Shown piece by piece: positions 8,741-19,312 of a DNA stretch of 64,000 nt. A program made the translations under genes and the position numbers. This stretch comes from Acinetobacter nosocomialis NIPH 2119 (GTDB taxonomy: Bacteria > Pseudomonadota > Gammaproteobacteria > Pseudomonadales > Moraxellaceae): assembly GCF_000368085.1 (NCBI RefSeq), contig NZ_KB849239.1, positions 2,060,389 to 2,124,388 on the forward strand, written 5' to 3'. Position 1 is the first letter of the stretch; each line of letters opens with the position of its first letter. The notes beneath the pieces are model-generated. The model searched no databases and had not been told where the DNA came from. It saw nothing but the letters and a program-made list of their open reading frames with translations.

Positions 8741-10288
8741 ATGTCCAGCCAGAGTCCAGACGAAGGTCTACAATTTCCGATACACGCTTCAACAAAAAAA
8801 CAAAGTACTTCTCGCACAGGCCAAGAGATTTTGTCAGAAGCTTTATCTATTGTAGATAATAAAACTGCTCAACAGATTTTGACTGAAAAAAACTGGCGGA
8901 AAAACTATCCAAGATACTTTAAATCACTTGTTCAACATGGGCTTTCTAATAGCAATAACCCGATTACCATCGCCAAACAGGGCTTACATAAGGCTCATCA
9001 TCTTTTTGACTATTTCCGCGATGGTAAACACTATCTTTTAAAAGATGCTCTGCACATCCCTACCACTAAGCCTTTAAATACAGTTAAATTTAAAGGTGAA
9101 AGTGAAGCTGCACCAGAATGGTATGTTCCATATAAAGGCCAAAAACTTAGCGGGCAAAGCTTACTTGATCAAATTCAAAAATGGGAAAATGCAGGTATTA
9201 TTGAACCAAGCCATGCCAAGGCTTTACGTGAAGCTGCCGCTCATCCAGAATGGTTTGATTTATCTGATCGAACCATGGTTCTGTTTGGTGCAGCTTCAGA
9301 AGCTGGCCCTTTACCTTGGTTAGCAAAGTGGAAAGCGAATATTGTTGCAATTGATTTACCGAACCCACGAGTTTGGGGGAAAATTTTAAATACAATTCAG
9401 CAAGGAAACGCAACGCTGATTGCACCTACAATTGAATCAGTTGACTCAACAGCAAAAGCTTCTGAATTAAGAGATAAATTAGGTGCCAATTTACTGACTC
9501 AAATACCAGAAATTGCACAGTGGTTAGTTCAATTTCCTCAAAAATTAGATTTAGCTGCTATTGCTTATCTAGATGGTGAAAAACATGTCCGCGTCTCAAT
9601 GGCTATGGATAGTATTATGCAATATGTGAGTGAACATAAAGCCGATACAAGCTTAATGTTTATGTGTACTCCAACCGATGTTTACGCAGTACCTAAAGAA
9701 GTTGCAGAGGCAGCTCAAGAGAAATTTAAATCTCGTTCACAACTACAAAAAATGGCTGCAAAAGGTGTCTCTACACTATCGCTCAAACGTTTTTTCCAAG
9801 CACCTTATCAAGACTTGATTACCAGCGAAAATGGCAAAACTTATGGTATTGCAGACTGCTTGGTAGTTGAACAAGGGCCAAACTACGCATTAGCTAAACG
9901 TATTCAACAATGGCGAGCAACACTTGCCCGTCATCAAGGCCAACGCGTGAGTATTAATATTGCTCCATCTACGACAACTCATTCAGTCACAAAAAATCCA
10001 CTCCTTAAAGCCGCTTTTAACGGTGCGGAACTTTTTGATGTAGAAGCGTTTAGTCCAGAAACCACAAATGCCATTATGGCGGCACTCTGGATCCATGACT
10101 TAAGAAATGAATCTTCTGTCGCAAATCCTGAAACTGTGCTTGACCATCCTCTAGAGTTGATGATGGAAGGTGCCAACCATGGCGGTCTATGGCGTGTGGC
10201 TTATTTAGCCCGTACAGCCCTTCCTTTTGCTGCAATCTATGGTTTTGCGGCCGAAAAGCTTCCAGTTAAGAAATTTTCTAAAAAATAA
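8741..10288 (+). CDS. Conserved protein with Rossmann-like core, unknown function (515 aa)
   Basis: No function can be assigned. Around residues 180-220 a segment V-L-F-G-A-A-S-E-A-G-P-L followed by an I-V-A-I-D-L-P strand looks like a nucleotide-binding Rossmann beta-alpha-beta unit with an atypical Gly pattern. The rest is mixed alpha/beta without signal peptide; a short hydrophobic stretch lies near the C-terminus (L-P-F-A-A-I-Y-G-F). The longest frame begins with GTG at 8729; the ATG at 8741 has GAG about 7 nt upstream and is preferred. I have the impression that related proteins occur in distant bacteria and plants, but this is memory, not a search. It is flanked by a clean terminator and appears monocistronic. 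Confidence 0.6.
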   Translation: MSSQSPDEGLQFPIHASTKKQSTSRTGQEILSEALSIVDNKTAQQILTEKNWRKNYPRYFKSLVQHGLSNSNNPITIAKQGLHKAHHLFDYFRDGKHYLLKDALHIPTTKPLNTVKFKGESEAAPEWYVPYKGQKLSGQSLLDQIQKWENAGIIEPSHAKALREAAAHPEWFDLSDRTMVLFGAASEAGPLPWLAKWKANIVAIDLPNPRVWGKILNTIQQGNATLIAPTIESVDSTAKASELRDKLGANLLTQIPEIAQWLVQFPQKLDLAAIAYLDGEKHVRVSMAMDSIMQYVSEHKADTSLMFMCTPTDVYAVPKEVAEAAQEKFKSRSQLQKMAAKGVSTLSLKRFFQAPYQDLITSENGKTYGIADCLVVEQGPNYALAKRIQQWRATLARHQGQRVSINIAPSTTTHSVTKNPLLKAAFNGAELFDVEAFSPETTNAIMAALWIHDLRNESSVANPETVLDHPLELMMEGANHGGLWRVAYLARTALPFAAIYGFAAEKLPVKKFSKK

Positions 10289-10295
10289 TGAAGTT

Positions 10296-10325
10296 AAAAG
10301 CCCAATTCTAAAATTGGGCTTTTTT
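10296..10325. terminator. Bidirectional terminator between the 515-aa gene and dsdA
   Basis: 11-bp stem AAAGCCCAATT/AATTGGGCTTT with T-runs on both strands, positioned between convergent stops. Confidence 0.9.
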
Positions 10326-10331
10326 GTGCAA

Positions 10332-11666
10332 TTATTTGTTTTGACTATGTGTTAAATACTTTTGCATTTCATCAGGTGGAACCATACCACCACCAGTCGC
10401 CCATACCACATGTGCCGCATGCTGTAACTTTTCAGCTGACAATTGATGCAAGGCCAAATAATCACGAGTAGTTTGCACATAATATGGCCCCATCATGCCT
10501 GCCGCTGCTGAGGGCTCAACTTGAATATTCTCAGTTTGATTTAAAAGCGCAATCAGCTCATATAAACATTCATCATGAATGGTGTAGTAACCGTCAATTA
10601 ACTGCTGCATAGCACGGCCGACAAAACCAGAAGCACGGCCAACAGCCAATCCATCTGCAGCAGTAATGTTATCTAAACCAATATCGTTTACTGAAATCTG
10701 ATCATGCAGCCCTGTATAAACACCTAGTAACATACATGGAGAGTGAGTCGGTTCTGCAAATATACAATGTACATGCTCACCAAAAGCGAGTTTTAACCCA
10801 AAACTCACTCCACCAGGGCCACCACCGACACCACATGGCAAATAAACAAATAATGGGTGTTCTGCATCGACTTTAATCTGTTTTTGCTCACACTGTTGTT
10901 TTAAGCGTATTCCTGCTACTGCATAACCTAAAAATAAAGTCGTCGAATTCTCATCATCAATAAAAAAACAATTTGGATCTTGTTCTGCTGCTTTACGTCC
11001 CTGCTCTACAGCGACACCATAATCACTGGCGTATTCCACAACATTGACACCTAATGAACGCAGTTTATCTTTCTTCCACTGTCTTGCATCAGCAGACATA
11101 TGCACGGTCACTCTAAAACCGAGCTTCGCGCTCATAATACCGATCGATAAACCAAGATTACCTGTAGAACCTACCGCAATTTGATAATTGGAAAAAAATG
11201 CTCGAAATGCATCTTGGTCAAGTTTACTGTAATCATCATCTAACTTGAGAAGCCCTGCCTTAATTGCTAACTTTTCAGCATGAGCCAAGACTTCATAAAT
11301 TCCACCACGTGCCTTGATTGAACCCGAAATAGGTAAATGACTATCTTTTTTAAGCCAAAGCTTTCCAGTAAGCTTCTGTTGTTTTTCTACAGATAAGGCT
11401 TGTTGCATATCTGCAATTTCAACTAGTTCTGATTCAATTTTTCCATGTAGTGCTTGAGTTTCTGGAAATACTTTTGCTAAGTAAGGTGCAAAACGTTCTA
11501 GCCTTGCTTCGGCATCTTTTACATCTTGCTCTGTAAGTGCTACTTTCGCGAGAGCTTCTTTTAAAGGATAACGGCTCGGATTAAACCAAAATGTTTCTTG
11601 GTAATCTTGTAATGTTTGAATGAGTGGGAATTGTTGTTTGAGTTGATCGAGTTGATCCGTTTTCAT
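10332..11666 (-). CDS. dsdA: D-serine dehydratase (D-serine ammonia-lyase)
   Basis: A cytoplasmic PLP enzyme that converts D-serine to pyruvate and ammonia, used for detoxification or as a carbon and nitrogen source. The Schiff-base lysine is Lys118 in S-G-S-I-K-A-R-G-G, the same number as in E. coli DsdA when translation starts at 11666. The phosphate loop [10 protein letters not shown] follows later. The longer frame starts 6 codons upstream, but AAGGA lies 6-7 nt before the ATG at 11666. At 444 aa it is the usual length. No D-serine transporter (dsdX) or dsdC regulator is adjacent, unlike the enterobacterial locus. Confidence 0.93.
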   Translation of the reverse strand: MKTDQLDQLKQQFPLIQTLQDYQETFWFNPSRYPLKEALAKVALTEQDVKDAEARLERFAPYLAKVFPETQALHGKIESELVEIADMQQALSVEKQQKLTGKLWLKKDSHLPISGSIKARGGIYEVLAHAEKLAIKAGLLKLDDDYSKLDQDAFRAFFSNYQIAVGSTGNLGLSIGIMSAKLGFRVTVHMSADARQWKKDKLRSLGVNVVEYASDYGVAVEQGRKAAEQDPNCFFIDDENSTTLFLGYAVAGIRLKQQCEQKQIKVDAEHPLFVYLPCGVGGGPGGVSFGLKLAFGEHVHCIFAEPTHSPCMLLGVYTGLHDQISVNDIGLDNITAADGLAVGRASGFVGRAMQQLIDGYYTIHDECLYELIALLNQTENIQVEPSAAAGMMGPYYVQTTRDYLALHQLSAEKLQHAAHVVWATGGGMVPPDEMQKYLTHSQNK

Positions 11667-11780
11667 TTTATATCCTTTCATCAATTTTTGAGCTAGTCAC
11701 CTAGCAATAAGTATTTGCAGTAATCATTCATTCTTTACTGAGTTTATTTGAAAAAAGCGATCTTTTTTTAATGTGACAAT

Positions 11781-11810
11781 AAAAAAGCCACTAATAATAG
11801 TGGCTTTTTA
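11781..11810 (-). terminator. Terminator of the phosphate transporter gene
   Basis: Stem GCCACTA/TAGTGGC (11787-11793 with 11798-11804) extended by A/T tracts, 17 bp beyond the stop of the pit gene. Confidence 0.85.
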
Positions 11811-11826
11811 GATTTAAGCAGACAAC

Positions 11827-13458
11827 TTAAATGAACTTTAAGAACAACCAATATAAACCACCTGACAAACAGATGGTCGCAGGTAAAGTAAATATCCAAG
11901 CTGATAAAATTGTCTTAATGGTATTAAAGTTTAGACCTGATTTATTTGCAACCATGGTACCCGCAACAGCACTGTTTAAAACATGAGTAGTTGAAACTGG
12001 CATACCTAAACCATCTGCTGCTGCAATAGTACTCATTGCAATAAGCTCAGCAGACATACCTTGACCATAAGTCATATGGTTCTTACCAATACGCTCACCT
12101 ACAGTCACCACAATACGTTTCCAACCAACCATAGTGCCAAGACCAAGCGCTAATGCAACCGCAACTTTCACCCAGTTTGGAATGTACTGTAAGAATGAAT
12201 CCAAGCTACCGCGATAATCTTTCACAAGCTTTTTCTGTGAATCATCCATTTTTGGTAAAGCATCTGCTTTGTCCAAACGTTTAAACGTGGTTGTGCTTAA
12301 ATACATATCATTACGAATTTCACTAATCGCAGCTTCAGGAATATCTTTTAAGTCGCTATAGCTAGAAACACGAGCACCTAAATGATCAGTCATACTTGCC
12401 AATGCAGGTACAACTTCAGGTGTCTGTTGCTTGGTTTGAATATATTTAGTTAAAACTTCACGCGCTTTTTCATCAGTCAATTCTTGCTGATTATGGTTTA
12501 ACAAAACAGCAGTTTGAGAAGAAAGCTGGTGGAATGATTGAACCTGTTGTGTATCTAGGTTTTTATTTATTGAATAAGCTAACGGTACTAAACCAACCAA
12601 AATGAGCATGATGAGACCCATACCTTTTTGGCCGTCATTTGAACCGTGTGCAAAACTTACACCTGTACAGGTAAAGATTAAAATTGCACGAATGATTGCT
12701 GGTGGTGGCTTATTACCTTCAGGTGGCTGGAATAATTCTAATTGGCGTTTGAAAATAGTTTTAACCAACAAGAATAAGATTGCTGCAAAAGCAAAACCAA
12801 TTAAAGGTGAAAATAATAATGCCTTACCTACTTTAATCACCTGGTCCATATCTACACCACTGGTCGTTACGCCAGTCGATGCACTCAATAGATGGTTCAT
12901 AATACCCACACCCAAGATTGAACCAATCAAGGTGTGAGAGCTAGAAGCTGGGATTCCTAAGAACCAAGTACCAAGGTTCCAAAGAATTGCAGCGATTAAC
13001 AATGCAAAAACCATTGCAAAGCCAGCACCGCTACCCATGTTCATGATAAGTTCAACAGGAAGCAATGCAATAATGCCATAAGCAACAGCACCACTTGCGA
13101 CCATTACCCCAAGAAAATTACAAAAACCAGCCCACATGACTGCAACTGGTGCAGGCAATGCATTTGTATAAATGACCGTTGCAACTGCATTAGCAGTATC
13201 ATGGAAACCGTTTACAAATTCAAAGCCCAATGCAATGAAAAGTGCAGTAGATAAAAGAATAACCGAATAAAGGCTCAAAGGTGGAACATGCGCTAAATCA
13301 GCACTAACCTGAAACCCAATATAAATAAGTGTTGCAACAATAATCGTCAGAAACACCGGCATAAAAAATTTCGGTGTTGGGACGTGTACATTCGTCGATT
13401 TTGCTTGCAGGTTTGCCGCAAGTTTTGAATCCGAAACAGGGGGTAGATTAGAATTCAT
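11827..13458 (-). CDS. Inorganic phosphate transporter, Pit family
   Basis: An inner-membrane symporter for metal-phosphate or phosphate with protons. Both PiT signature halves are visible: G-F-H-D-T-A-N-A-V-A-T near residue 85 and H-G-S-N-D-G-Q-K-G-M-G near residue 272, plus the repeat S-T-T-H-V-L near the end. About ten membrane segments are interrupted by a hydrophilic loop of about 130 residues (roughly 300-430). A 45-residue polar N-terminal extension precedes the first helix. At 543 aa it is slightly longer than E. coli PitA (499 aa). A hairpin occupies the usual ribosome-binding-site region, and a Pho-box-like direct repeat lies 49-66 bp upstream. Confidence 0.9.
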   Translation of the reverse strand: MNSNLPPVSDSKLAANLQAKSTNVHVPTPKFFMPVFLTIIVATLIYIGFQVSADLAHVPPLSLYSVILLSTALFIALGFEFVNGFHDTANAVATVIYTNALPAPVAVMWAGFCNFLGVMVASGAVAYGIIALLPVELIMNMGSGAGFAMVFALLIAAILWNLGTWFLGIPASSSHTLIGSILGVGIMNHLLSASTGVTTSGVDMDQVIKVGKALLFSPLIGFAFAAILFLLVKTIFKRQLELFQPPEGNKPPPAIIRAILIFTCTGVSFAHGSNDGQKGMGLIMLILVGLVPLAYSINKNLDTQQVQSFHQLSSQTAVLLNHNQQELTDEKAREVLTKYIQTKQQTPEVVPALASMTDHLGARVSSYSDLKDIPEAAISEIRNDMYLSTTTFKRLDKADALPKMDDSQKKLVKDYRGSLDSFLQYIPNWVKVAVALALGLGTMVGWKRIVVTVGERIGKNHMTYGQGMSAELIAMSTIAAADGLGMPVSTTHVLNSAVAGTMVANKSGLNFNTIKTILSAWIFTLPATICLSGGLYWLFLKFI

Positions 13459-13468
13459 GCAGACGGTA

Positions 13469-13488
13469 AGAGGATAATAAAATCCTCT
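13469..13488 (-). promoter_or_regulatory. Hairpin immediately upstream of the pit start codon
   Basis: Perfect 7-bp stem AGAGGAT/ATCCTCT with a 6-nt loop ends 10 nt before the ATG. No other ribosome-binding site is seen, so the hairpin may affect ribosome access. Confidence 0.4.
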
Positions 13489-13506
13489 GTATTCTTAAAT
13501 TAAATT

Positions 13507-13524
13507 ATGACAATTATATGACAA
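13507..13524 (-). promoter_or_regulatory. Pho-box-like direct repeat upstream of pit
   Basis: Two copies of ATGACAA separated by TTAT. On the coding strand of pit this reads TTGTCAT-N4-TTGTCAT, the 7+4+7 arrangement of a PhoB site. Motif is seen; PhoB binding is inferred. Confidence 0.5.
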
Positions 13525-13835
13525 AGAGCCGCCTGATGAAGTCAATTTTTTATATTTTGACCTCATTTGATGCACCTTTCCCCGATCATTTTTATTTTAT
13601 TTTTAAAATACAATAACTTAATTCATTATTTATGAGCTCCTTTTGTGCTTATTTTTACAGCAAAAAAATAAATAAAATGACCTATATGTCTATTTTTCAT
13701 ACAGAACAACTGTAATATTTCGGCATATTGAGCATGAAATATTTCAATATCATGATCATTTGATGAATATTTCATGAAAATTCTTTCGTTTTTGTCATAA
13801 AACACCCTCTTTTTTATTTTTTTACTTATTGTCTC

Positions 13836-13853
13836 ATGACCTTCGTAGGTCAT
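13836..13853 (+). promoter_or_regulatory. 18-bp palindrome upstream of metH
   Basis: ATGACCT-TCGT-AGGTCAT, perfect 7-bp arms, 69 bp before the metH ATG and just upstream of a TACAAT -10-like hexamer at 13874-13879. Likely an operator; the binding protein is unknown. Confidence 0.4.
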
Positions 13854-13921
13854 CATTTGTGCTGCTATTCTGTTACAATAGCGCCGCATTTTTAAATTCA
13901 TATAAAAGATCGGGGTTTTCT

Positions 13922-16900
13922 ATGTCTACGCTTGCCACCCTAAAAGCGCTTCTTGCTAAACGCATTCTGATTATTGATGGTGCTATGGGAACTATGATCC
14001 AGCGCCATAAATTAGAAGAAGCCGACTACCGTGGTGAGCGTTTTGCCGATTGGGCACATGACTTAAAAGGGAATAATGACCTTTTAGTTTTGACACAACC
14101 TCAAATTATTCAAGGCATTCATGAAGCTTATCTTGATGCTGGTGCGGATATTATTGAAACCAACAGCTTTAATGGCACGCGTGTTTCAATGTCTGACTAT
14201 CACATGGAAGATCTTGTTCCAGAGATTAACCGTGAAGCAGCACGTTTAGCCAAAGCAGCTTGCGAAAAGTATTCAACTCCAGAAAAACCACGTTTTGTTG
14301 CTGGTGTACTTGGACCGACATCGCGCACTTGTTCAATTTCACCGAATGTAAATGACCCTGCTTTTCGTAACATTACCTTTGATGAGTTAAAAGAAAACTA
14401 CATTGAAGCGACTCATGCACTGATTGAAGGCGGTGTAGATATCATTTTGATTGAAACCGTATTTGATACATTAAACTGTAAAGCAGCGATTTTTGCAGTC
14501 AAAGAAGTCTTTAAACAAATTGGTCGTGAATTACCAATTATGATTTCAGGGACAATTACCGATGCATCAGGTCGTACTTTAACAGGTCAGACTGCGGAAG
14601 CTTTCTGGAATTCTGTGCGCCATGGTGATTTGCTTTCAATTGGTTTTAACTGTGCCCTTGGTGCAGATGCCATGCGTCCTCACGTAAAAACCATTTCCGA
14701 TGTCGCAGATACTTTCGTTTCAGCACACCCTAATGCAGGCTTACCAAACGCATTTGGTGGATATGACGAAACACCTGAGCAAACTGCAGCTTTCTTAAAA
14801 GAATTTGCTGAAAGCGGTTTAATTAATATTACTGGTGGTTGCTGTGGTACGACACCAGACCATATTCGAGCCATTGCTAATGCAGTCAAAGACATTGCGC
14901 CTCGCCAAGTACCTGAAACCGTACCTGCTTGTCGCCTAAGTGGTTTAGAACCATTTAATATTTATGATGACTCTCTCTTTGTAAACGTTGGTGAACGTAC
15001 TAACGTTACCGGTTCTAAGAAATTCTTACGTCTCATTCGCGAAGAAAACTTTGCAGAAGCTTTAGAGGTTGCACAGCAACAAGTGGAAGCTGGCGCGCAA
15101 ATTATTGACATTAACATGGATGAAGGAATGCTCGATTCGCAAAATGCGATGGTGCATTTCTTAAACCTTGTAGCATCAGAACCTGATATTTCACGTGTGC
15201 CAATCATGATTGACTCATCAAAATGGGAAATCATTGAAGCTGGCTTAAAATGCGTACAAGGTAAACCTGTTGTTAACTCCATTTCCTTAAAAGAAGGTTA
15301 TGACGAGTTTGTCGAAAAAGCCCGCCTCTGCCGTCAATATGGTGCCGCAATTATTGTGATGGCCTTTGATGAAGCTGGACAGGCTGACACTGCTGAACGT
15401 AAACGCGAAATCTGTAAACGCTCATACGATATTTTAGTGAATGAAGTGGGCTTCCCTGCTGAAGATATTATTTTTGACCCGAACGTGTTCGCAGTAGCAA
15501 CAGGTATTGAAGAACACAACAACTACGCGGTCGATTTTATCGAGGCTACAGGTTGGATTAAACAGAACTTACCACATGCCATGATTTCTGGTGGTGTATC
15601 GAACGTTTCGTTCTCGTTCCGTGGTAATGAGCCAGTTCGTGAAGCCATTCACTCGGTGTTCTTATACCATGCTATCAAGCAAGGCATGACCATGGGTATT
15701 GTGAACGCAGGTCAAATGGCAATTTATGATGATATTCCAGCCGAGCTAAAAGAAGCTGTTGAAGATGTCATCTTAAACCAAAACCAAGGTGAATCTGGTC
15801 AAGCTGCGACTGAGAAACTGCTTGAAGTAGCAGAAAAATACCGCGGACAAGGCGGTGCTGCCAAAGAAGCCGAGAACCTTGAATGGCGTAATGAGTCGGT
15901 TGAAAAACGTCTTGAATATGCACTAGTTAAAGGTATTACGACTTATATTGACCAAGACACCGAAGAAGCGCGCTTAAAATCTAAACGTCCTTTAGATGTG
16001 ATTGAAGGACCGCTGATGGACGGTATGAACGTGGTTGGTGACTTGTTTGGTTCAGGCAAAATGTTCTTACCGCAGGTTGTGAAATCTGCCCGTGTAATGA
16101 AACAAGCTGTAGCATGGCTCAACCCCTACATTGAAGCTGAAAAGTCTGAAGGACAATCTAAAGGTAAAGTCCTCATGGCAACGGTAAAAGGCGACGTACA
16201 CGATATTGGTAAGAATATTGTAGGCGTGGTACTTGGCTGTAATGGTTATGACATTGTTGACCTTGGTGTAATGGTACCTTGCGAGAAAATCTTACAAACC
16301 GCAATTGATGAAAAATGTGACATCATCGGGTTGTCTGGTCTGATCACTCCATCTTTAGATGAAATGGTATTTGTTGCGAAAGAAATGCAACGCAAAGGCT
16401 TTAACATTCCTCTATTAATTGGTGGTGCGACGACATCTAAAGCCCACACGGCAGTAAAAATTGACCCTCAGTATCAGAATGATGCAGTAATTTATGTTGC
16501 CGATGCTTCACGTGCTGTAGGTGTTGCTACAACCTTGCTTTCTAAAGACATGCGAGGTGCATTTATTGAAGAGCACCGTGCTGAATATGCCAAAATTCGT
16601 GAACGTTTAGCCAACAAACAACCAAAAGCGGCCAAACTGACTTATAAAGAGTCGGTTGAAAATGGTTTTAAAATTGATGAAAGCTACGTGCCACCAAAAC
16701 CAAATCTTTTAGGAACACAAGTTTTAAAGAATTATCCGCTTGCAACACTCGTGGATTATTTTGACTGGACACCATTCTTTATTTCTTGGAGCTTGGCAGG
16801 TAAATTCCCGAAAATTTTAGAAGATGAAGTGGTTGGTGAAGCTGCAACAGATTTGTACAATCAAGCTCAAGCGATGTTGAAAGATATTATCGACAACAAC

Positions 16901-17608
16901 CGTTTTGATGCTCGTGCCGTATTCGGTATGTTCCCTGCTCAGCGCACTGATGCAGACACCGTCAGCGTATTTGATGAAGCGGGTCAAAATGTTACGCATA
17001 CTTTTGAGCATTTACGTCAGCAATCTGACAAAGTGACAGGTAAACCAAACTTGTCTTTGGCAGATTACATTCGTAATGACCGTGAGCAGCAGGACTACTT
17101 AGGCGGATTCACTGTATCGATTTTTGGTGCAGAAGAATTGGCAAATGAATACAAAGCCAAAGGTGATGACTACTCTGCAATTTTAGTTCAGTCATTAGCT
17201 GACCGCTTTGCTGAAGCTTTTGCCGAACACTTACATGAACGCATTCGTAAAGAATTCTGGGGCTATAAAGCTGATGAACAGCTCAGCAATGAAGATCTGA
17301 TTAAAGAGAAATATGTCGGTATTCGCCCTGCACCAGGTTACCCTGCTTGCCCTGAGCACTCTGAAAAGGCAGTGTTGTTTGACTGGTTAGGCTCTACAGA
17401 TAAAATTGGTACTAAACTGACTGAACACTTTGCAATGATGCCACCATCTTCGGTGAGTGGTTTCTATTATTCTCATCCACAAAGTGAATACTTTAACGTG
17501 GGCAAAATCTCTCAAGACCAACTTGAAGATTATGCAAAACGTAAAGGTTGGACACTAGATGAAGCGAAGCGTTGGTTAGCGCCTAATTTAGACGACTCGA
17601 TTGTTTAA
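13922..17608 (+). CDS. metH: Cobalamin-dependent methionine synthase
   Basis: This cytoplasmic enzyme transfers a methyl group from methyltetrahydrofolate to homocysteine through methylcobalamin. All four modules are present in 1228 aa: homocysteine-binding (about 1-325, ending with the zinc Cys pair in T-G-G-C-C-G-T), pterin-binding (about 350-620), B12-binding (about 650-900, with D-V-H-D-I-G and His760 as lower axial ligand, matching E. coli His759) and the C-terminal reactivation domain (about 900-1228). The frame is open 93 bp upstream, but the ATG at 13922 begins directly with the conserved M-S-T-L-A-T-L-K-A segment. No cobalamin riboswitch is visible in the leader; a palindrome at 13836-13853 may be the operator. 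Confidence 0.96.
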   Translation: MSTLATLKALLAKRILIIDGAMGTMIQRHKLEEADYRGERFADWAHDLKGNNDLLVLTQPQIIQGIHEAYLDAGADIIETNSFNGTRVSMSDYHMEDLVPEINREAARLAKAACEKYSTPEKPRFVAGVLGPTSRTCSISPNVNDPAFRNITFDELKENYIEATHALIEGGVDIILIETVFDTLNCKAAIFAVKEVFKQIGRELPIMISGTITDASGRTLTGQTAEAFWNSVRHGDLLSIGFNCALGADAMRPHVKTISDVADTFVSAHPNAGLPNAFGGYDETPEQTAAFLKEFAESGLINITGGCCGTTPDHIRAIANAVKDIAPRQVPETVPACRLSGLEPFNIYDDSLFVNVGERTNVTGSKKFLRLIREENFAEALEVAQQQVEAGAQIIDINMDEGMLDSQNAMVHFLNLVASEPDISRVPIMIDSSKWEIIEAGLKCVQGKPVVNSISLKEGYDEFVEKARLCRQYGAAIIVMAFDEAGQADTAERKREICKRSYDILVNEVGFPAEDIIFDPNVFAVATGIEEHNNYAVDFIEATGWIKQNLPHAMISGGVSNVSFSFRGNEPVREAIHSVFLYHAIKQGMTMGIVNAGQMAIYDDIPAELKEAVEDVILNQNQGESGQAATEKLLEVAEKYRGQGGAAKEAENLEWRNESVEKRLEYALVKGITTYIDQDTEEARLKSKRPLDVIEGPLMDGMNVVGDLFGSGKMFLPQVVKSARVMKQAVAWLNPYIEAEKSEGQSKGKVLMATVKGDVHDIGKNIVGVVLGCNGYDIVDLGVMVPCEKILQTAIDEKCDIIGLSGLITPSLDEMVFVAKEMQRKGFNIPLLIGGATTSKAHTAVKIDPQYQNDAVIYVADASRAVGVATTLLSKDMRGAFIEEHRAEYAKIRERLANKQPKAAKLTYKESVENGFKIDESYVPPKPNLLGTQVLKNYPLATLVDYFDWTPFFISWSLAGKFPKILEDEVVGEAATDLYNQAQAMLKDIIDNNRFDARAVFGMFPAQRTDADTVSVFDEAGQNVTHTFEHLRQQSDKVTGKPNLSLADYIRNDREQQDYLGGFTVSIFGAEELANEYKAKGDDYSAILVQSLADRFAEAFAEHLHERIRKEFWGYKADEQLSNEDLIKEKYVGIRPAPGYPACPEHSEKAVLFDWLGSTDKIGTKLTEHFAMMPPSSVSGFYYSHPQSEYFNVGKISQDQLEDYAKRKGWTLDEAKRWLAPNLDDSIV

Positions 17609-17622
17609 GTTTAAATAGTAAT

Positions 17623-17653
17623 AAAAAATCCCCTCTAGTGAGGGGATTTTTTT
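17623..17653. terminator. Terminator after metH, probably bidirectional
   Basis: Strong stem AAAAAATCCCCTC/GAGGGGATTTTTT with TAGT loop, between the convergent stops of metH and the next gene. Confidence 0.9.
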
Positions 17654-17660
17654 ATCATAT

Positions 17661-18932
17661 TTAATCAATAATTCCTGGAATATAAATCATTCCATTGAAA
17701 ACATCTTCACCTAATTTAACATTATTAAATCTAAAAGTTTTTTTATCATTATCCATAGATAAACCTGAACAAGATTTATAGCGATCTCCACAAACTATTT
17801 TTTCATTTTCTTTCGTAGTTTCAATTGAAATATGACCATTGAATTCTTGAATTACTTCCAATGGATAAGCTCCTGTTTGCCCTATTAAACTAATAGAATA
17901 TTTTTTCTGATCATTTACGACATAAGCGAAACCATAATTTTGCCGCAATATAGGATATATTTCTTTATTAATTAAAATATTAGAAGTATTCCTAGGAATA
18001 TTATATTCCAAATCTAACACTCTAAATTTATTTCGTTCTTTATCAAATAAATTCAAGTTCTGTATATTAATAGATAGTATCTTTTCATTATCTCCCCACG
18101 AGATCGACGAAGCAGGAACTAAGCCATAAAAGGAAAAACCTGGTTCATAATTTGTTAAATTATAATTTCGAACTTTAAGTTGTATATCTTTAGAATATTG
18201 ATTATTATTACTTTCTTTAAATATTTCAATATTCACAATATCATCATCTTTTTTAAAAACAAGTTCATCTACACTACCAATGTTTTTATTATTTCCATCT
18301 TTATAAATAATAATATCTGAATTCATATCAGATAATTTATATACTTGATTATCTAATTCGAGGATACCTATCCCACTTTTTCTTGGAAATCTATCTTTAT
18401 TAAAACCCACCCAGTTAGAGGGTATTTTTAATTCTAAGTTACCTGTAATTTTTGCCGTTAAATCTTTTTTTTCTATCCAGTCAACTAAATAATTTTTCCA
18501 TAATTTATTAAAATTATTTTTAAATCTTATATTTAATTGTCTACTATCATTATCAAAACTATATTCCGTATTATCTGAACAGTCTTCATAATTTATACAA
18601 AATAAAACACTCATATCATTATATTTATTTATCCAAGCAAGCGAGGCAAAACGTGCCTTATTACTTTCAGCCAAAAGCTGTAATTCACCATAAATAGGAA
18701 GGTCCGTTTTATCGGGTTTGTTAAAATAGAGAGTTACATCTGAGCTATTTCCTTGGGCTATTAAGCTATATTCCTCTTCTTTTACATTCAAGTTAACTTT
18801 ATCATTAAAATTTTCAGCTTCGATTGTAAGCATATTTTTTTCATACTCATTTTCTTCTCTTTTGGACTCCTCCCCACAACCAATTAAAAAAATAGTACTT
18901 AATACACTTATTTTGATTAGTTTATAACTCAT
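17661..18932 (-). CDS. AT-rich lipoprotein of unknown function (423 aa)
   Basis: Function is not recognised. A lipoprotein signal is clear (F-L-I-G-C, Cys19), followed by a charged linker (E-E-S-K-R-E-E-N-E) and a mature region rich in Asn, Asp, Lys and Ile with many short beta-prone stretches, suggesting an all-beta surface or periplasmic domain. Four cysteines (in L-F-C-I-N-Y-E-D-C and C-G-D-R-Y-K-S-C) could form two disulfides. The gene is visibly more AT-rich than metH or mro on either side and uses AAT, AAA and ATA codons heavily. It abuts a truncated LysR fragment. Composition and position together suggest horizontal acquisition. Confidence 0.6.
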   Translation of the reverse strand: MSYKLIKISVLSTIFLIGCGEESKREENEYEKNMLTIEAENFNDKVNLNVKEEEYSLIAQGNSSDVTLYFNKPDKTDLPIYGELQLLAESNKARFASLAWINKYNDMSVLFCINYEDCSDNTEYSFDNDSRQLNIRFKNNFNKLWKNYLVDWIEKKDLTAKITGNLELKIPSNWVGFNKDRFPRKSGIGILELDNQVYKLSDMNSDIIIYKDGNNKNIGSVDELVFKKDDDIVNIEIFKESNNNQYSKDIQLKVRNYNLTNYEPGFSFYGLVPASSISWGDNEKILSINIQNLNLFDKERNKFRVLDLEYNIPRNTSNILINKEIYPILRQNYGFAYVVNDQKKYSISLIGQTGAYPLEVIQEFNGHISIETTKENEKIVCGDRYKSCSGLSMDNDKKTFRFNNVKLGEDVFNGMIYIPGIID

Positions 18933-19081
18933 AAGATCCTCATATTAATTTTTTGTTTTTTAAATCCCTACAGATATTATCATCAATTACAAATATTAAT
19001 ACCATTAAATTCAATTATTTATTTTGAAAAAATGATAAAATCAACCTTCCAAGTCTCTATCATAATTTTTAGTTTTAAAAA

Positions 19082-19300
19082 AATTCGATATTTGAAGCAG
19101 CTATGCATGGACTAGGATTTGTTTTGGAAAGTAATTTACTCACTCAAAATTATTTGGACTCAGGAAAATTGGTTAGAGTTTTTGCAGATGAATTATCAAT
19201 TCCTATTTCTACTCATCATTTGGTGTATTCACAAACGCATCAATTTATTCCTAAAATTGAGCTATTTTTAAACTGGATTCATGATGAGTTAGCAGATTGA
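19082..19300 (+). pseudogene. C-terminal remnant of a LysR-type regulator
   Basis: The frame encodes about 72 residues that resemble the end of a LysR-type effector domain: E-A-A-M-H-G-L-G-F-V-L-E, then a segment like S-G-K-L-V-R-V-F, and a final F-L-N-W-I-H-D-E-L helix. The first ATG (19103) falls inside a conserved strand and has no ribosome-binding site. No DNA-binding helix-turn-helix or start is found upstream; the homology stops near 19082, about 150 bp from the AT-rich lipoprotein gene. I read it as the surviving end of a regulator gene whose front was lost. The LysR family call is by resemblance. Confidence 0.65.
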
Positions 19301-19312
19301 GAAAGTGATTTC

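Larger units (their letters stand above)
13459..13921. other. Divergent intergenic region between pit and metH
   Basis: This 463-bp stretch holds the pit leader hairpin, the Pho-box-like repeat and the metH-proximal palindrome (separate entries). The remainder is AT-rich, without a convincing gene or riboswitch. An ORF at 13626-13901 on the minus strand overlaps the metH promoter region, has no recognisable domain and is not accepted. Confidence 0.6.

Noticed and set aside
13626-13901. 91-aa minus-strand ORF between pit and metH
   Set aside because: It covers the metH promoter and palindrome, has no recognisable domain or ribosome-binding site, and reads like translated AT-rich intergenic DNA.
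13459-13921. Cobalamin riboswitch ahead of metH
   Set aside because: No B12-box-like sequence or long conserved leader was found between the divergent starts.
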